Origin: an uncultured Thermoanaerobaculia bacterium
Lineage (GTDB): Bacteria; Acidobacteriota; Thermoanaerobaculia; Multivoradales; Multivoraceae
Reading direction: 5' to 3'
DNA: 64,000 nucleotides
NCBI GenBank assembly: GCA_951812325.1
Contig: OX638294.1
Span: forward strand, 965,136 to 1,029,135
This document shows positions 25,973 through 35,082 of this stretch, piece after piece (the first letter of the stretch is position 1; each line of letters starts with the position of its first letter). Position numbers and translations under genes: made by a program. The notes below the pieces were generated by a model. It was not told where the DNA came from, searched no databases, and worked only from the letters and a program-made list of their open reading frames with translations.

Positions 25973-27511
25973 TCAGTTGAACTGCTCGCGCAGCAGCCGC
26001 TTCAGGATCTTCCCCGACGGGTTGCGGGGCAGCTGGTCGATGAAGTGGACGGCGACCGGCTGCTTGAAACGGGCGAGCTTGTCCTGGCAGAAGTCGAGGA
26101 CTTCCTGGCCTTCGAGGCTCTCGTCGGCGCGGACGACGATGGCGACCGGGGATTCGCCCCACTTCTCGCTCTCGCGGCCGATCACGCCGACTTCGAGCAC
26201 CTTCGGGTGGCGGCCGATCACCTCTTCGAGTTCCGCGGGATAGACGTTCTCGCCGCCGGAGATGATCATGTCCTTCAGCCGGTCCTGGATGTAGACGAAG
26301 CCGTCCTCGTCCATCACCGCGCCGTCGCCGGTGTAGAACCAACCCTCGACGAGACTCTCGGCGGTGGCCTCCGGGCGATTCCAGTACTCCTTCATCAGGT
26401 GGCGACCGGCGACCAGAACCTCGCCCGCCTCGCCGGGAGCACAGTCGTCGCCGTCGTTGTCGACGATCCGCACCGAGGTGTGGAAGAACGCCTTGCCGGT
26501 CGAGCCCGCTTTGCGGATCGCGTCCTCGGGCGAGATCATGCAGGCGGGGCCGCAGGTCTCCGTCAGGCCGTAGACCTGGTGGACCTCGATGCCCAGCTTG
26601 TCGTAGGCCTCGATCAGGCTGACCGGCACCGGCGCGGCGCCGGTCATGCACCAGCGGAGCTGCTCGTGACTGCAGCGGTCCGGATCGTAGGCCTGGAGCA
26701 TGAAGTTGAGCATCGCCGGGACCTTCAGCATGATGTCGATCTTCTCTTCGGCGACCAGGCGCCAGACGCGAACGGGATCGAAGGCTCGCATGACGACGCT
26801 GGTGCAGCCGGCGTGCACGTTGCAGGTCGCAGGCGTCAACGCGCCGACGTGGAAGAGCGGCAGGGAGACCAGGAAGCGGTCGCGGTAGCGGAAATCGGCG
26901 GTTGCCATGACCGTCAGGGACGCCCACAGCGCGGATTCATGCGTGTGGACGGCGCCCTTGGGCAGGCCGGTCGTTCCCGACGTGTACATGATGTAGAGAA
27001 GGTCGTCGTCCCGAGCCAGGATCTCGGGCTCCGCGTCGCTCGCCGCCGACGTGGCATCCAGGTAGGAGACGGCGCCGTCGGGCCGCTGCTCGTCCGGGCC
27101 GACATGGACCCACCTCGTGACCGCGGTGCCGTTGTCGCCGCCGCCTCGCGCGATCAGGTCGAGTACCTGGGCCTGAAACTCGTCGCCGAAGACCAGCGTC
27201 TCGGCGCCGGCGTCGCGGATGATGAAGGAGAGTTCCTCCGGCGTCAGCCGCCAGTTGAGCGGAACGCAGACGGCGCCGATCTTCGCAATCGCGAAGAAGG
27301 CCTCCATGTACTCGACGCTGTTCATCAACAGCAGAGCCACCCGGTCGCCCTTGCCTACGCCGAGTTCGCGCAGAGCGTTGGCGGTCCGGTTCGAGCGCAG
27401 GTTCCACTCGCCGAAGGTGAAGCGGCGCTCCGTCTCCACGTCGACGAAGCCCTCCGTGTCCGGCGACAGGGAGGCGCGCTTGGTCAGGATGAGTCCGACG
27501 TTGTCTTGCAT
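25973..27511 (-). CDS. Acyl-CoA synthetase (long-chain fatty-acid-CoA ligase-like)
   Basis: ANL-superfamily ligase of 512 residues that activates a carboxylic acid to its CoA ester through an acyl-adenylate. Seen are the P-loop YTSGTTGLPKGAV, the A5 motif QVYGLTETCG, the A7/A8 region GWFYTGDGAVMDEDGFVYIQ and DRLKDMIISGGENVYPAELE, and the C-terminal lysine in NPSGKILKRLLR. The length is usual for FadD/feruloyl-CoA-synthetase-like enzymes; the substrate cannot be told. It lies alone, and a triplicated repeat sits just upstream of its start. Confidence 0.9.
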   Translation of the reverse strand: MQDNVGLILTKRASLSPDTEGFVDVETERRFTFGEWNLRSNRTANALRELGVGKGDRVALLLMNSVEYMEAFFAIAKIGAVCVPLNWRLTPEELSFIIRDAGAETLVFGDEFQAQVLDLIARGGGDNGTAVTRWVHVGPDEQRPDGAVSYLDATSAASDAEPEILARDDDLLYIMYTSGTTGLPKGAVHTHESALWASLTVMATADFRYRDRFLVSLPLFHVGALTPATCNVHAGCTSVVMRAFDPVRVWRLVAEEKIDIMLKVPAMLNFMLQAYDPDRCSHEQLRWCMTGAAPVPVSLIEAYDKLGIEVHQVYGLTETCGPACMISPEDAIRKAGSTGKAFFHTSVRIVDNDGDDCAPGEAGEVLVAGRHLMKEYWNRPEATAESLVEGWFYTGDGAVMDEDGFVYIQDRLKDMIISGGENVYPAELEEVIGRHPKVLEVGVIGRESEKWGESPVAIVVRADESLEGQEVLDFCQDKLARFKQPVAVHFIDQLPRNPSGKILKRLLREQFN

Positions 27512-27578
27512 GAGTTCGTTTCTCCTCAGGGCGTTCGGGAACCGGTCGCTTGATTTCCAGTGGCGACCGGAATCGTAA

Positions 27579-27728
27579 CGCGCCAGGCGTGCGCCGGGGA
27601 GTCCCCGCGGCCGGGAAAGCCGACCGCCTCGCGGACGCCGCGCCAGGCGTGCGCCGGGGATCCTGTCGCTGCCTTGGATGCCCTACCGCGACTCCACGCC
27701 GCGCCAAGGGGTGCGCCGGGGAGTCCCC
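27579..27728. repeat. Three-unit direct repeat, 60-61-bp period
   Basis: Units begin at 27579, 27639 and 27700. The shared core is CGCGCCAGGCGTGCGCCGGG (the third unit has AAGGGG in place of AGGC), and units 1 and 3 extend to GGAGTCCCC. Spacers of 32-33 bp differ completely. The core folds as a small GGCG-TG-CGCC hairpin. The array fills the gap between the acyl-CoA synthetase and GNAT genes, with no cas genes nearby, and looks like an intergenic repeat rather than a working CRISPR. Confidence 0.75.
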
Positions 27729-27740
27729 AACGACGCGGGT

Positions 27741-28379
27741 TCAGTCGACGTCGTCGGCCGCAGCCTCGCCGACGCCGTAGCTCTCCAGCGTGGAATGGAA
27801 GGCGACCACGTCGAGGCCCATGACCAGGAGGTCGTGCTTCTCGCCGGAAAGGTCGCGCACATGGTTGCGCATCAGACCTTCCGCAACGAAGCCCAGCCCC
27901 TCGAAGGCCGCGACCGCGCCCTTCTGGTCCGGCGTCATCCGGGCCACGAGTTTCTCGATGCCCGACGCAACCGCCGCCTGGAAGGCCTGCTCCACCAGAA
28001 GCCGGCCCAGGCCCTTGCCGCGTGCCGCGTCGGAGACAACGACCCGGATCTCTGCCACGTGGGAGGACCACTGCAACTGGCTGCGGTCGATGGAGGCGTA
28101 GCCGAGCAGCTCGTCGTCGGCGAAGGCGAGCAGGGTCACCATCCGACCCGACTCGATCTCGGAGGTCCACTCGTCGATCACGTCGGCATCCCGGATGTCG
28201 CGGCGCAGGAAGAGGAGATCGTGATCCGGCAAACCGTCGGCGAACGCCAGCACCGCGACGCGATCTTCCGCGCTCATCGGGCGCACCGTGAGGTCGATGG
28301 CGCCGAGTCTGCTCGCCACGCAACCGGTCGGCGAAATGGCAGCGGGACCGCTTCCGCTTTCGTTCTTTCGTTCAACCAT
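27741..28379 (-). CDS. GNAT family N-acetyltransferase
   Basis: A 212-residue protein whose acetyl-CoA loop is RGKGLGRLLVEQAF (Q/RxxGxG/A), with the strand VAEIRVVVSDAA before it and FEGLGFVAEGLMRNHV after it, the usual GNAT core. The start codon at 28379 gives MVERKNESGSG; the acetyltransferase fold begins about 35 residues in (AIDLTVRPMSAEDR). It acetylates an amine or protein substrate that cannot be named. It is the last of a minus-strand run downstream of phaC (47-bp gap). Confidence 0.87.
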   Translation of the reverse strand: MVERKNESGSGPAAISPTGCVASRLGAIDLTVRPMSAEDRVAVLAFADGLPDHDLLFLRRDIRDADVIDEWTSEIESGRMVTLLAFADDELLGYASIDRSQLQWSSHVAEIRVVVSDAARGKGLGRLLVEQAFQAAVASGIEKLVARMTPDQKGAVAAFEGLGFVAEGLMRNHVRDLSGEKHDLLVMGLDVVAFHSTLESYGVGEAAADDVD

Positions 28380-28426
28380 CACGTGGACCTCCCTCCCTGG
28401 CGCCCCGTCATCGCTTCCACGGGCTG

Positions 28427-29593
28427 CTAGACCGACCGCTCGGCCAGCCACTCCTCGAGCCGCGGCCAGAGCCGGCGCACCGCGTTGCGGCCCGCGACCA
28501 GGCTGACGTGCCCGCCCTTCAACATGATCTCCTCCCTGTCCTCGGCGCCAACCATTCCGACCAGATCCCGCGCCGCTTCGTACGGCACGATGTGATCGTG
28601 CTCCGCCACGACATGGACGAAGGGGACGCGGATGTTCGACAGGTCGACCACGCGGCCACCGAGCTGGAACTCGCCCTTCATCAGGAGGTTCTGCTGCTGC
28701 AGCTCCTTCGTCGTCTGGCGGAAGCACTCACCCGGAAAGGGGATCTGATCCGCGGCCCAGCGCTGCAGCCGGCGATAGGACACGACGAACTCGTCGTTCC
28801 ACATGTTGTCCCAGAGTCGTACCCGACCGGCGACCTGGGATGCGGGCCGCAGCAGGTTGAACGACGCGTAGAGCATCTGCGGCGGCACGTTGCCCAGACG
28901 GTCGACGATCCGGTCGACATCGAAGTGGGCCGGGTCGGTCCAGGTCCTGAACAGGCCCATCCCGTCGTAGTTGACGGGCGTCGTGAAGCAGGCCAGGTTG
29001 CGGAGCCGGCCGCCGGACGCCGCGTCGGGATGAAGGGCCGCGTAGAGCGCCGCCAGCAGGCCGCCCATGCAGTAGCCGACGAGCGACACGTCGGGTTCGC
29101 CGCTGCGCCGATGAACGACTTCGACGCACTCCGGGATGAAGTCGAGCACGTAGTCCTCGAGTCGCAGCCGCTTGTCTTCCGGCCTCGGCGCGCCCCAGTC
29201 GATCATGTAGACGTCGAAGCCGCGGTCGAGCAGGAACTCGACCAGGCTCTGGCCCGGCGCCAGGTCGAGGATGTACGGCTTGCTGATCAGGGACATGACC
29301 AGCAGCACCGGCGTCCGGTAGACCTCGTCCACCCGGGTGCGGTAGTGGTAGAGGCGCAGGGCGCCGCGGCTGTGGACGACGTCCTTCGCCGTCAGGCCGA
29401 CGCCCGGATCGCCGGTCGAGATGTACTCCAGGCCCTTGACGCTGCGCCGGAACGTGCGCTCCATTTCGCGGCGCACGCTCTCGGCGACGCCGGCCATGCC
29501 GGGGGTCGCCGGGATCGCCGGCCGGGCCGCCTGCTCCTCAAACGTCGCCCGCGCCGTCGCCGCGGCCGCGCCGGCGGCGGTCGCGGTCGTCAC
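28427..29593 (-). CDS. phaC: Class III polyhydroxyalkanoate synthase catalytic subunit
   Basis: This 388-residue enzyme polymerises hydroxyacyl-CoA into storage polyester. The lipase-like box GYCMGG has the nucleophile Cys175, the Asp lies in VVAEHDHIVPYE and the His in LKGGHVSLVAGR. The length (under 400) and the coupled PhaE-like gene point to the class III, two-subunit type. The WGxP motif (DWGAPRPEDKRL) is present. Its first codon overlaps the stop of the upstream phaE-like gene (ATGA). Confidence 0.92.
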   Translation of the reverse strand: MTTATAAGAAAATARATFEEQAARPAIPATPGMAGVAESVRREMERTFRRSVKGLEYISTGDPGVGLTAKDVVHSRGALRLYHYRTRVDEVYRTPVLLVMSLISKPYILDLAPGQSLVEFLLDRGFDVYMIDWGAPRPEDKRLRLEDYVLDFIPECVEVVHRRSGEPDVSLVGYCMGGLLAALYAALHPDAASGGRLRNLACFTTPVNYDGMGLFRTWTDPAHFDVDRIVDRLGNVPPQMLYASFNLLRPASQVAGRVRLWDNMWNDEFVVSYRRLQRWAADQIPFPGECFRQTTKELQQQNLLMKGEFQLGGRVVDLSNIRVPFVHVVAEHDHIVPYEAARDLVGMVGAEDREEIMLKGGHVSLVAGRNAVRRLWPRLEEWLAERSV

Positions 29594-30081
29594 TGCCTCT
29601 CCGCGCCTGTCCGGCCGGGCGCCGCATCCGCCGCGGGCGCCACGGCGTCGACCGACCCGGCGGCAGCCCCCGGTTCAGGCGGCTCCGCCGCCCTCCGTTC
29701 GGAAGGCGGGCGGAGGGTCCGGGCCGGGCGCGCGGTCTGTTGCCGTACGTCCCTGCGACCCAGGGCGGCCGCGAGCAGCGCCTCGATCCGCTGCAGCCGT
29801 TCCTCGATCGCCGTCAGCCGCTCGGCAACCTCGTCGACGTCCGTTCTCGTCGGCACGCCCGCCATCCGGAAGTAGCGCTGGGCGTTCTCGTTGAACGTCT
29901 GCTGGAACATGGTCATCGCTTCGATCCAGCTTCCGGACGCGCGGGCGAACTCTTCCGTCCCCATCATGTCGTTGAACACCCGGTTCATCTGGTGTTCGGA
30001 CTGTGTCACCCACTCGCGCCACATGGCGAGTGGATCCGGGGGCGGGGCCGGAGGCTTGGCGGTACGGCGGTCGTCGGCCAT
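29590..30081 (-). CDS. PhaE-like PHA synthase subunit / phasin-like protein
   Basis: This 163-residue protein contains DPLAMWREWVTQSEHQMNRV and FQQTFNENAQRYFRMAGVPT, then RTDVDEVAERLTAIEERLQR, a coiled-coil typical of PhaE C-terminal regions. A long Pro/Ala-rich tail follows. It is shorter than classical PhaE (about 350 residues), so it may keep only the region that docks on PhaC. Translational overlap with phaC supports a stable complex at the granule surface. Confidence 0.75.
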   Translation of the reverse strand: MADDRRTAKPPAPPPDPLAMWREWVTQSEHQMNRVFNDMMGTEEFARASGSWIEAMTMFQQTFNENAQRYFRMAGVPTRTDVDEVAERLTAIEERLQRIEALLAAALGRRDVRQQTARPARTLRPPSERRAAEPPEPGAAAGSVDAVAPAADAAPGRTGAERQ

Positions 30082-30093
30082 GACGGGTCGATT

Positions 30094-30432
30094 CTACGAC
30101 TCTCCCGTCTCCGACGGAGCGAGCGAGTCGAGGTAGCTGTTCGCCAGCCCGAAGCTCGAGTCCATCGCGGCGCGGTACGAGCTGCGGCCGTCCTGGAACA
30201 GCCGGGTCCACTCCTGCACCAGGCTCGCGGCCTCGGCGGGGAGCCGCTCGGACTTCTCGACCCAGTTGACGATCGCCTCTTCGCGGCGCTCCTGCATCTG
30301 CGCCACCATGTCGAAGGTGGTGTCGAACGCCCGCTTCCGGAAGTCGAGCACCCGGCGATTGGCCTCGATCATCGATCCGCGCCACGCCCGTGTGGAGCTC
30401 GTCATCGTGCTGGTTGCTGTGCTGGTCGTCAT
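30094..30432 (-). CDS. Phasin family granule-associated protein
   Basis: This 112-residue protein starts MTTSTATSTMTSSTRAWRGS, with GGAG about 9 bases upstream. The body is amphipathic helix (RVLDFRKRAFDTTFDMVAQM, then REEAIVNWVEKSERLPAEA), typical of phasins that coat PHA granules and limit their size. It is the first gene of the phasin-phaE-phaC run, 12 bp ahead of phaE, and divergent from phaR, so it is probably controlled by PhaR through the shared intergenic region. Confidence 0.75.
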   Translation of the reverse strand: MTTSTATSTMTSSTRAWRGSMIEANRRVLDFRKRAFDTTFDMVAQMQERREEAIVNWVEKSERLPAEAASLVQEWTRLFQDGRSSYRAAMDSSFGLANSYLDSLAPSETGES

Positions 30433-30556
30433 TTCCAGGGTCTCCTGAGTGGTACGCTCCGTGGTCGGAAACGTCCATGTGGTTTCGGCTCGTCTGGCCT
30501 GTTTCAACGGATACACCGAGGACGGCGGCGTCAGGTGACGGCACCCGTCTTGTGCA

Positions 30557-30576
30557 GTGCAGCATGCATCCTGCAC
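30557..30576. promoter_or_regulatory. Candidate PhaR operator between phasin and phaR
   Basis: GTGCAG-N8-CTGCAC forms perfect 6-bp inverted arms (30557-30562 and 30571-30576), with an extra GTGCAG at 30552 and a TGCTGCA at 30581. It lies in the 175-bp divergent gap, 31 bp before the phaR start. Characterised PhaR repressors bind CTGC/GCAG-type inverted sequences, so this is a plausible site; the assignment is inference. Confidence 0.45.
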
Positions 30577-30607
30577 ACTATGCTGCATCGTGTCAACCCG
30601 CCGCTCA

Positions 30608-31219
30608 ATGACCGACCCCATCATCATCAAGAAGTACGAGAACCGGCGGCTCTACGACACCCGCAACAGCCGCTACGTGAATCTCGACGGCGTCGCCGAG
30701 ATGGTGCGGGGCGGCGAGGATATCCAGGTGGTCGACTCGAAGACGGGTGAGGATGTGACCCGCCACGTGCTGACCCAGATCATCGTTGACGGAGCCAGGG
30801 ACCCCGACCGGGGGCCGCCGCTCGAGTTCCTTCGCGACCTGGTGCGAGCTCGCGACCAGGCCGGCCGGGACTTCTTCCAGTGGTACCTCAAGAGCGCCGG
30901 CGAGGTCTACAAGCGCGTGAACGAGACGATGCGGAGCAGCCCCTTCGCGCCCGCCCCCTCCTGGATGCGGCTATGGGATCCACGCGCGCTCGCCGAGCAG
31001 ATGCACGCGCAGATGACCCGCCAGGTCGAAGGCGTGTTCGGCGAACAGGGCGGCGGCGCCGGCGCCGGCAGGAGTCCGGGGCCATCCGCCGCGCCGGAGC
31101 CGGGGCGGGATGCGGCACCGCAGCAAACCGACCGCGGCGGCAGCACACGGGCCGAACTCGACGAGTTGAAGAACCGGCTCCAGGACCTGGAACGGCGCCT
31201 GGGCGGCGCCGCCGACTGA
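30608..31219 (+). CDS. phaR: PHA synthesis regulator with PhaR DNA-binding domain
   Basis: This 203-residue protein begins with the hallmark PHB/PHA accumulation regulator domain, IIIKKYENRRLYDTRNSRYV and NLDGVAEMVRGGEDIQVVDS, residues about 4-64. The second conserved region is EFLRDLVRARDQAGRDFFQW. A Gly/Ala/Pro linker and a short C-terminal coiled coil (RAELDELKNRLQDLERRLGG) follow. PhaR represses phasin and its own gene and is released by binding nascent granules. The 193 bp after it show nothing notable. Confidence 0.92.
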   Translation: MTDPIIIKKYENRRLYDTRNSRYVNLDGVAEMVRGGEDIQVVDSKTGEDVTRHVLTQIIVDGARDPDRGPPLEFLRDLVRARDQAGRDFFQWYLKSAGEVYKRVNETMRSSPFAPAPSWMRLWDPRALAEQMHAQMTRQVEGVFGEQGGGAGAGRSPGPSAAPEPGRDAAPQQTDRGGSTRAELDELKNRLQDLERRLGGAAD

Positions 31220-31412
31220 CCCGCCACCCGGGGAGCCCACGAGAACGCGCGACCTCGGAGCGGGCCGCGCGGGGAACCGAGTCCCCGGCCGTACGCGAAC
31301 CATCCCGGGTACTGAACGCGGAAGGCCGGGAAGCGGTGAGCCGGGGCGTCGCCGTGGTCGCGTAGAGTACCGGCTCGGCCATCACGGGACCAACCGACGG
31401 AGACAGCAAGAC

Positions 31413-32321
31413 ATGGGAATCCTCGAGGGCAGAACGGCGATCGTCACCGGCGCCGGACGCGGCATCGGCAAGGGCATCGCAATCAGGTTCGCCGCAGAAG
31501 GCGCGAACGTCGTGGTCAACGATCTCGGCGGCGCGACCGACGGTACCGGCGGTTCGCGTATCGCCGACGAGGTCGTGGACGAGATCCGCAGCGCCGGCGG
31601 CTCGGCGGCGCCGAACCACGACTCGGTCGCCACGGTGGAGGGCGGCCGGAACATCTTCCGGACCGCGATCCGCGAGTTCGGCGCCCTTGACATCCTGGTG
31701 AACAACGCCGGGATTCTCCGCGACCGGACGATCTTCAACCTGGAGGAGGAGGACTGGGACGCGGTGCTCGACGTCCACCTGAAGGGCCACTACTGCTGCA
31801 GCCGGCCCTTCGCGCGGTACATCCGCGAAACGAACCGCGCCGGCTGCCGGATCATCAACTTCTCGTCCGTCTCCGGCCTGTACGGCAACTTCGGCCAGTC
31901 GAACTACGCCGCCGCCAAGGCCGGCATCGCCGGTCTCTCCCGCGTCCTGGCCCTCGAACTCGCCAAGTACGGATGCACCGTGAACACGATCTCCCCCGGC
32001 GCCACGACCCGGATGACGGCGGATCTGCGCGCCTCACGCGGCATGCAGGTCGACGAGAACGCCCCCGAGCAGAGCCCCAACCAGATCGCCCCCGTGTGCG
32101 CCTGGCTGGCCTCCGAGGCGGGTCAGGACATGACCGCCCAGATCATCGACGTGATGCGCGGCTGGATCGGCATCATGCAGCAGCCCAGGGTGATCCGGAA
32201 GTTCAGCAAGGAAGGCATGTGGAACAACCGCGAGATCGACCTGATCATGCCGCAACTGCTCAAGGCGAAGCAGGACCACGACGCGGCCGTCGACGACGCG
32301 GCGGAGCCGACGCCGGTCTGA
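31413..32321 (+). CDS. Short-chain dehydrogenase/reductase, multifunctional-enzyme-2/17-beta-HSD4-like
   Basis: Rossmann oxidoreductase of 302 residues. The NAD(P) motif is VTGAGRGIGKG (11-21), then NNAG, then the catalytic Ser (NFSSVSGLYG) and Tyr-x3-Lys (SNYAAAKAG). The insert NDLGGATDGTGGSRIADEVV resembles hydroxyacyl-CoA dehydrogenases of the MFE-2 group, suggesting a 3-hydroxyacyl-CoA or steroid-like substrate. The C-terminal 40 residues form a helical extension. Its position next to the PHA genes fits an acyl-CoA role. Confidence 0.87.
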   Translation: MGILEGRTAIVTGAGRGIGKGIAIRFAAEGANVVVNDLGGATDGTGGSRIADEVVDEIRSAGGSAAPNHDSVATVEGGRNIFRTAIREFGALDILVNNAGILRDRTIFNLEEEDWDAVLDVHLKGHYCCSRPFARYIRETNRAGCRIINFSSVSGLYGNFGQSNYAAAKAGIAGLSRVLALELAKYGCTVNTISPGATTRMTADLRASRGMQVDENAPEQSPNQIAPVCAWLASEAGQDMTAQIIDVMRGWIGIMQQPRVIRKFSKEGMWNNREIDLIMPQLLKAKQDHDAAVDDAAEPTPV

Positions 32322-32412
32322 AGCACCGGGTGCGGCGGCGTCCCCGCCGGCAGCGGGCCGCCGCGGCGCAACCGCGTGCGCGGGCCGGGCCGCAGCGGCC
32401 GGCAGCCGCGAA

Positions 32413-32649
32413 TCAGGTCAACCAGCGCACGTACCAGGGCGTTCCGTTCGCCTTCTGCTGCTCCTTGAAGCGCCGTCGCTCCAGCTTGCGCAGGAAGACC
32501 TCGCCCTCGGCGAAGTGGCAGTCCTTGTACTTCCTGCCGCTACCGCACGGGCAGGGCTGGTTCCGTTGCACCTTCGAGAAGCTGCGCGGTGCGGTGACCA
32601 CCGACTTCCGGGTCGCTATTGCGTTGCTCAACCGTCTTCCACGCTTCAT
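32413..32649 (-). CDS. Small SEC-C motif protein
   Basis: A 78-residue basic protein with the zinc-binding SEC-C motif NQPCPCGSGRKYKDCHF (about residues 31-47), as at the C-terminus of SecA and in many small stand-alone proteins. The C-terminus RRFKEQQKANGTPWYVRWL is unassigned. It probably binds zinc and a protein partner. It is divergent from UDP-glucose dehydrogenase, with a 120-bp gap that contains an AT-rich palindrome. Confidence 0.8.
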   Translation of the reverse strand: MKRGRRLSNAIATRKSVVTAPRSFSKVQRNQPCPCGSGRKYKDCHFAEGEVFLRKLERRRFKEQQKANGTPWYVRWLT

Positions 32650-32750
32650 GGACTCACCTTGGGTTCTTCCGCGCCGTTCGCTGGAGTGCTGCTCCGCAAT
32701 GCCACCGCCGCGCGCCGTGGTCCCACACCTGAAGCGACGCGCCCGAGCCA

Positions 32751-32764
32751 CTGTTATATAACAG
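32751..32764. promoter_or_regulatory. AT-rich perfect palindrome just before the UDP-glucose dehydrogenase start
   Basis: CTGTTATATAACAG is a perfect 14-bp palindrome ending 5 bp before the GTG at 32770. The centre TATATA stands out in this very GC-rich DNA. It could serve as a -10 element, as an operator, or both; if it is the -10 element, the transcript would be close to leaderless. The divergent SEC-C gene shares the region. Confidence 0.45.
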
Positions 32765-32769
32765 CGCAG

Positions 32770-34125
32770 GTGAGGATTTGCGTCGTCGGTTCCGGCTACG
32801 TCGGCTTGGTCACGGGCGCCTGCCTGGCCGACTTCGGCATGGATGTCGTCTGCGTCGACCAGGACGAGGCGAAGGTCGCCCGGCTGCACGCGGGCAGGAT
32901 TCCGATCTACGAGCCCGGTCTGGCCACCCTGGTCTCCAAGAACGCGGAAGCCGGACGGTTGAGCTTCACCACCGAGCCGGGGCCGGCCCTGGAGAGCGCC
33001 GCCGCGGTGTTCATCGCCGTCGGCACGCCGCCCCGCGAGGACGGCTCCTCGGATCTCCGCTACGTGCGCGAAGTCGCCCATGCCATCCGCGGAAGGCTCA
33101 ACGGCTACAAGGCGATCGTGACCAAGAGCACGGTACCCGTCGGCACCGGCCGCATGATCGAGGAGATCATCGGCCACGACCGCACCTTCTCCGTGGTCAG
33201 CAACCCCGAGTTCCTGCGCGAGGGTTCGGCCATCGAGGATTTCATGCGCCCCGACCGCCTCGTCATCGGCAGCCGTGACCAGCGCGCCACCGACATCATG
33301 CGCGAGATCTACTCGCCGCTGCTGGCCCGCGGCGTCCCGATCGTGGTGACCGACGTCGAGACCGCGGAGATGATCAAGTACGCGTCGAACAGCTTCCTGG
33401 CCACCCGCATCTCGTTCATCAACGAGGTCGCGGAGCTGTGCGAGCGCACCGGCGCCGACGTGCAGGTCGTCGCCCAGGGCATGGGCCTGGACCGCCGGAT
33501 CGGTTCCCTGTTCCTGCGCCCGGGACCCGGCTTCGGCGGCTCCTGTTTCCCCAAGGACACGCGGGCCATGGTCTCGATGGCGCGCGACGCCGGCGCGCGA
33601 GCCGAGATCGTCGAGGCGACGCTGCAGGTCAACGACCGGGTCCGGGAACGCATGCTCACCAAGATCGAGTCCGTGCTCGGCGATCCCAGGGGCCGGACCG
33701 TGGCCCTGCTCGGGCTGTCCTTCAAACCCAACACCGACGACATCCGCGAATCACCGGCGATGTTCGTGCTCGAGAACCTCCTGTCGCGGGGCGCCACGGT
33801 CCGGGTCCACGATCCGGCGGCGATGGAAAACGCCCGCCGCGTCCGTCCCGCAGCGATCTACTGCGGCGACCAGTACGAGGCCGCCGACGGAGCCGACCTG
33901 CTGGTCATTCTCACCGAGTGGAACCAGTTCCGCGCGCTCGAGTTCGACCGGCTGCGGCACTCGTTGCGCGAACCGCGGATCGTCGATCTGCGGAATCTGT
34001 ACGAACCCGAGCGGGTAGCCGCCGCCGGCCTCGCCTACACCTCGCTCGGGCGCGCCGACGCCGCTCCCGTCAACGAGCCGCGCGGCGTCCCGGCTGCCCC
34101 GCTCCGCGGAGTCGAAGCCTCGTGA
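32770..34125 (+). CDS. UDP-glucose 6-dehydrogenase (UDP-glucose/GDP-mannose dehydrogenase family)
   Basis: This 451-residue enzyme makes UDP-glucuronate from UDP-glucose with two NAD+. The Rossmann start is [20 protein letters not shown], the catalytic Cys259 lies in [13 protein letters not shown], and the C-terminal UDP-binding domain has [17 protein letters not shown]. The GTG start at 32770 is the first codon giving the usual family N-terminus. The GTGA overlap with the next gene couples it to UDP-glucuronate decarboxylase, so the pathway runs on to UDP-xylose. Confidence 0.93.
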   Translation: MRICVVGSGYVGLVTGACLADFGMDVVCVDQDEAKVARLHAGRIPIYEPGLATLVSKNAEAGRLSFTTEPGPALESAAAVFIAVGTPPREDGSSDLRYVREVAHAIRGRLNGYKAIVTKSTVPVGTGRMIEEIIGHDRTFSVVSNPEFLREGSAIEDFMRPDRLVIGSRDQRATDIMREIYSPLLARGVPIVVTDVETAEMIKYASNSFLATRISFINEVAELCERTGADVQVVAQGMGLDRRIGSLFLRPGPGFGGSCFPKDTRAMVSMARDAGARAEIVEATLQVNDRVRERMLTKIESVLGDPRGRTVALLGLSFKPNTDDIRESPAMFVLENLLSRGATVRVHDPAAMENARRVRPAAIYCGDQYEAADGADLLVILTEWNQFRALEFDRLRHSLREPRIVDLRNLYEPERVAAAGLAYTSLGRADAAPVNEPRGVPAAPLRGVEAS

Positions 34126-35066
34126 CCGAACCGCTCTCCGTGGTCACCGGCGGCGCCGGCTTCATCGGCTCCCACCTCTGCTCCCGGCTGCTCGCCGAGG
34201 GTCACCTGGTCTACTGCGTCGACAACTTCATCACCGGCAGCCCCGCGAACATAGAACACCTGGTCGGCAACGAGCGCTTCACCCTGATCGAGCACGACGT
34301 CAGCAAGCCGGTCTACGTCGGCCCCCACGTCGACAACGTCCTCCATTTCGCCTCGCCGGCCAGTCCCGTCGACTACCTGGAATTGCCGATCCAGACGCTC
34401 AAGGTCGGTTCGCTCGGCACCCACAACTCCCTTGGCCTGGCCAAGCACCACGGGGCCCGCTACCTGCTCGCGTCGACCTCGGAGGTCTACGGCGACCCGC
34501 TGGTCCATCCGCAACCGGAGTCGTACTGGGGCAATGTGAACCCGGTCGGTCCGCGCGGGGTCTACGACGAGGCCAAGCGATTCGCCGAGGCGATGGTCAT
34601 GGCCTACCACCGAATCCACGGTCTCGACACGCGGATCGTCCGCATCTTCAACACCTACGGTCCACGCATGCGGCTGCGCGACGGGCGCGTGGTACCGAAC
34701 TTCATCCGCCAGGCCCTCTCCGGAAGAGCCCTGACCGTGTACGGAGACGGCCAGCAGACCCGTTCCTTCTGCTACATCGACGATCTGGTCGAAGGTGTCT
34801 GGCGCCTGCTCAACTCGTCCGAGACCGACCCGGTCAACATCGGAAACCCGCACGAAATGACGGTGCTGCAGTTCGCCGAGGTCATCCGGTCCCTGACCGG
34901 GAGCGCCAGCGAGATCAAGTTCCAGCCGCTGCCGGTCGACGACCCGAAGACGCGGCAACCCGACATCGGCCGCGCCACGGATCTGCTTGGCTGGAAGCCG
35001 CGGGTCGACCTCGAAACGGGTCTGGAGACGACGATCAGCTACTTCGCGCAACTGCTGGACACGTAG
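34122..35066 (+). CDS. UDP-glucuronate decarboxylase (UDP-xylose synthase)
   Basis: Extended-SDR epimerase/dehydratase of 314 residues. The NAD motif is GGAGFIGSH (about 9-17), followed by [28 protein letters not shown], the catalytic Ser/Tyr/Lys set [16 protein letters not shown] and [10 protein letters not shown], and [20 protein letters not shown], all characteristic of Uxs. It converts UDP-glucuronate to UDP-xylose for surface polysaccharide. It starts with GTG overlapping the previous stop. Confidence 0.92.
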   Translation: MTEPLSVVTGGAGFIGSHLCSRLLAEGHLVYCVDNFITGSPANIEHLVGNERFTLIEHDVSKPVYVGPHVDNVLHFASPASPVDYLELPIQTLKVGSLGTHNSLGLAKHHGARYLLASTSEVYGDPLVHPQPESYWGNVNPVGPRGVYDEAKRFAEAMVMAYHRIHGLDTRIVRIFNTYGPRMRLRDGRVVPNFIRQALSGRALTVYGDGQQTRSFCYIDDLVEGVWRLLNSSETDPVNIGNPHEMTVLQFAEVIRSLTGSASEIKFQPLPVDDPKTRQPDIGRATDLLGWKPRVDLETGLETTISYFAQLLDT

Positions 35067-35082
35067 CCCGGAGACCACCACG

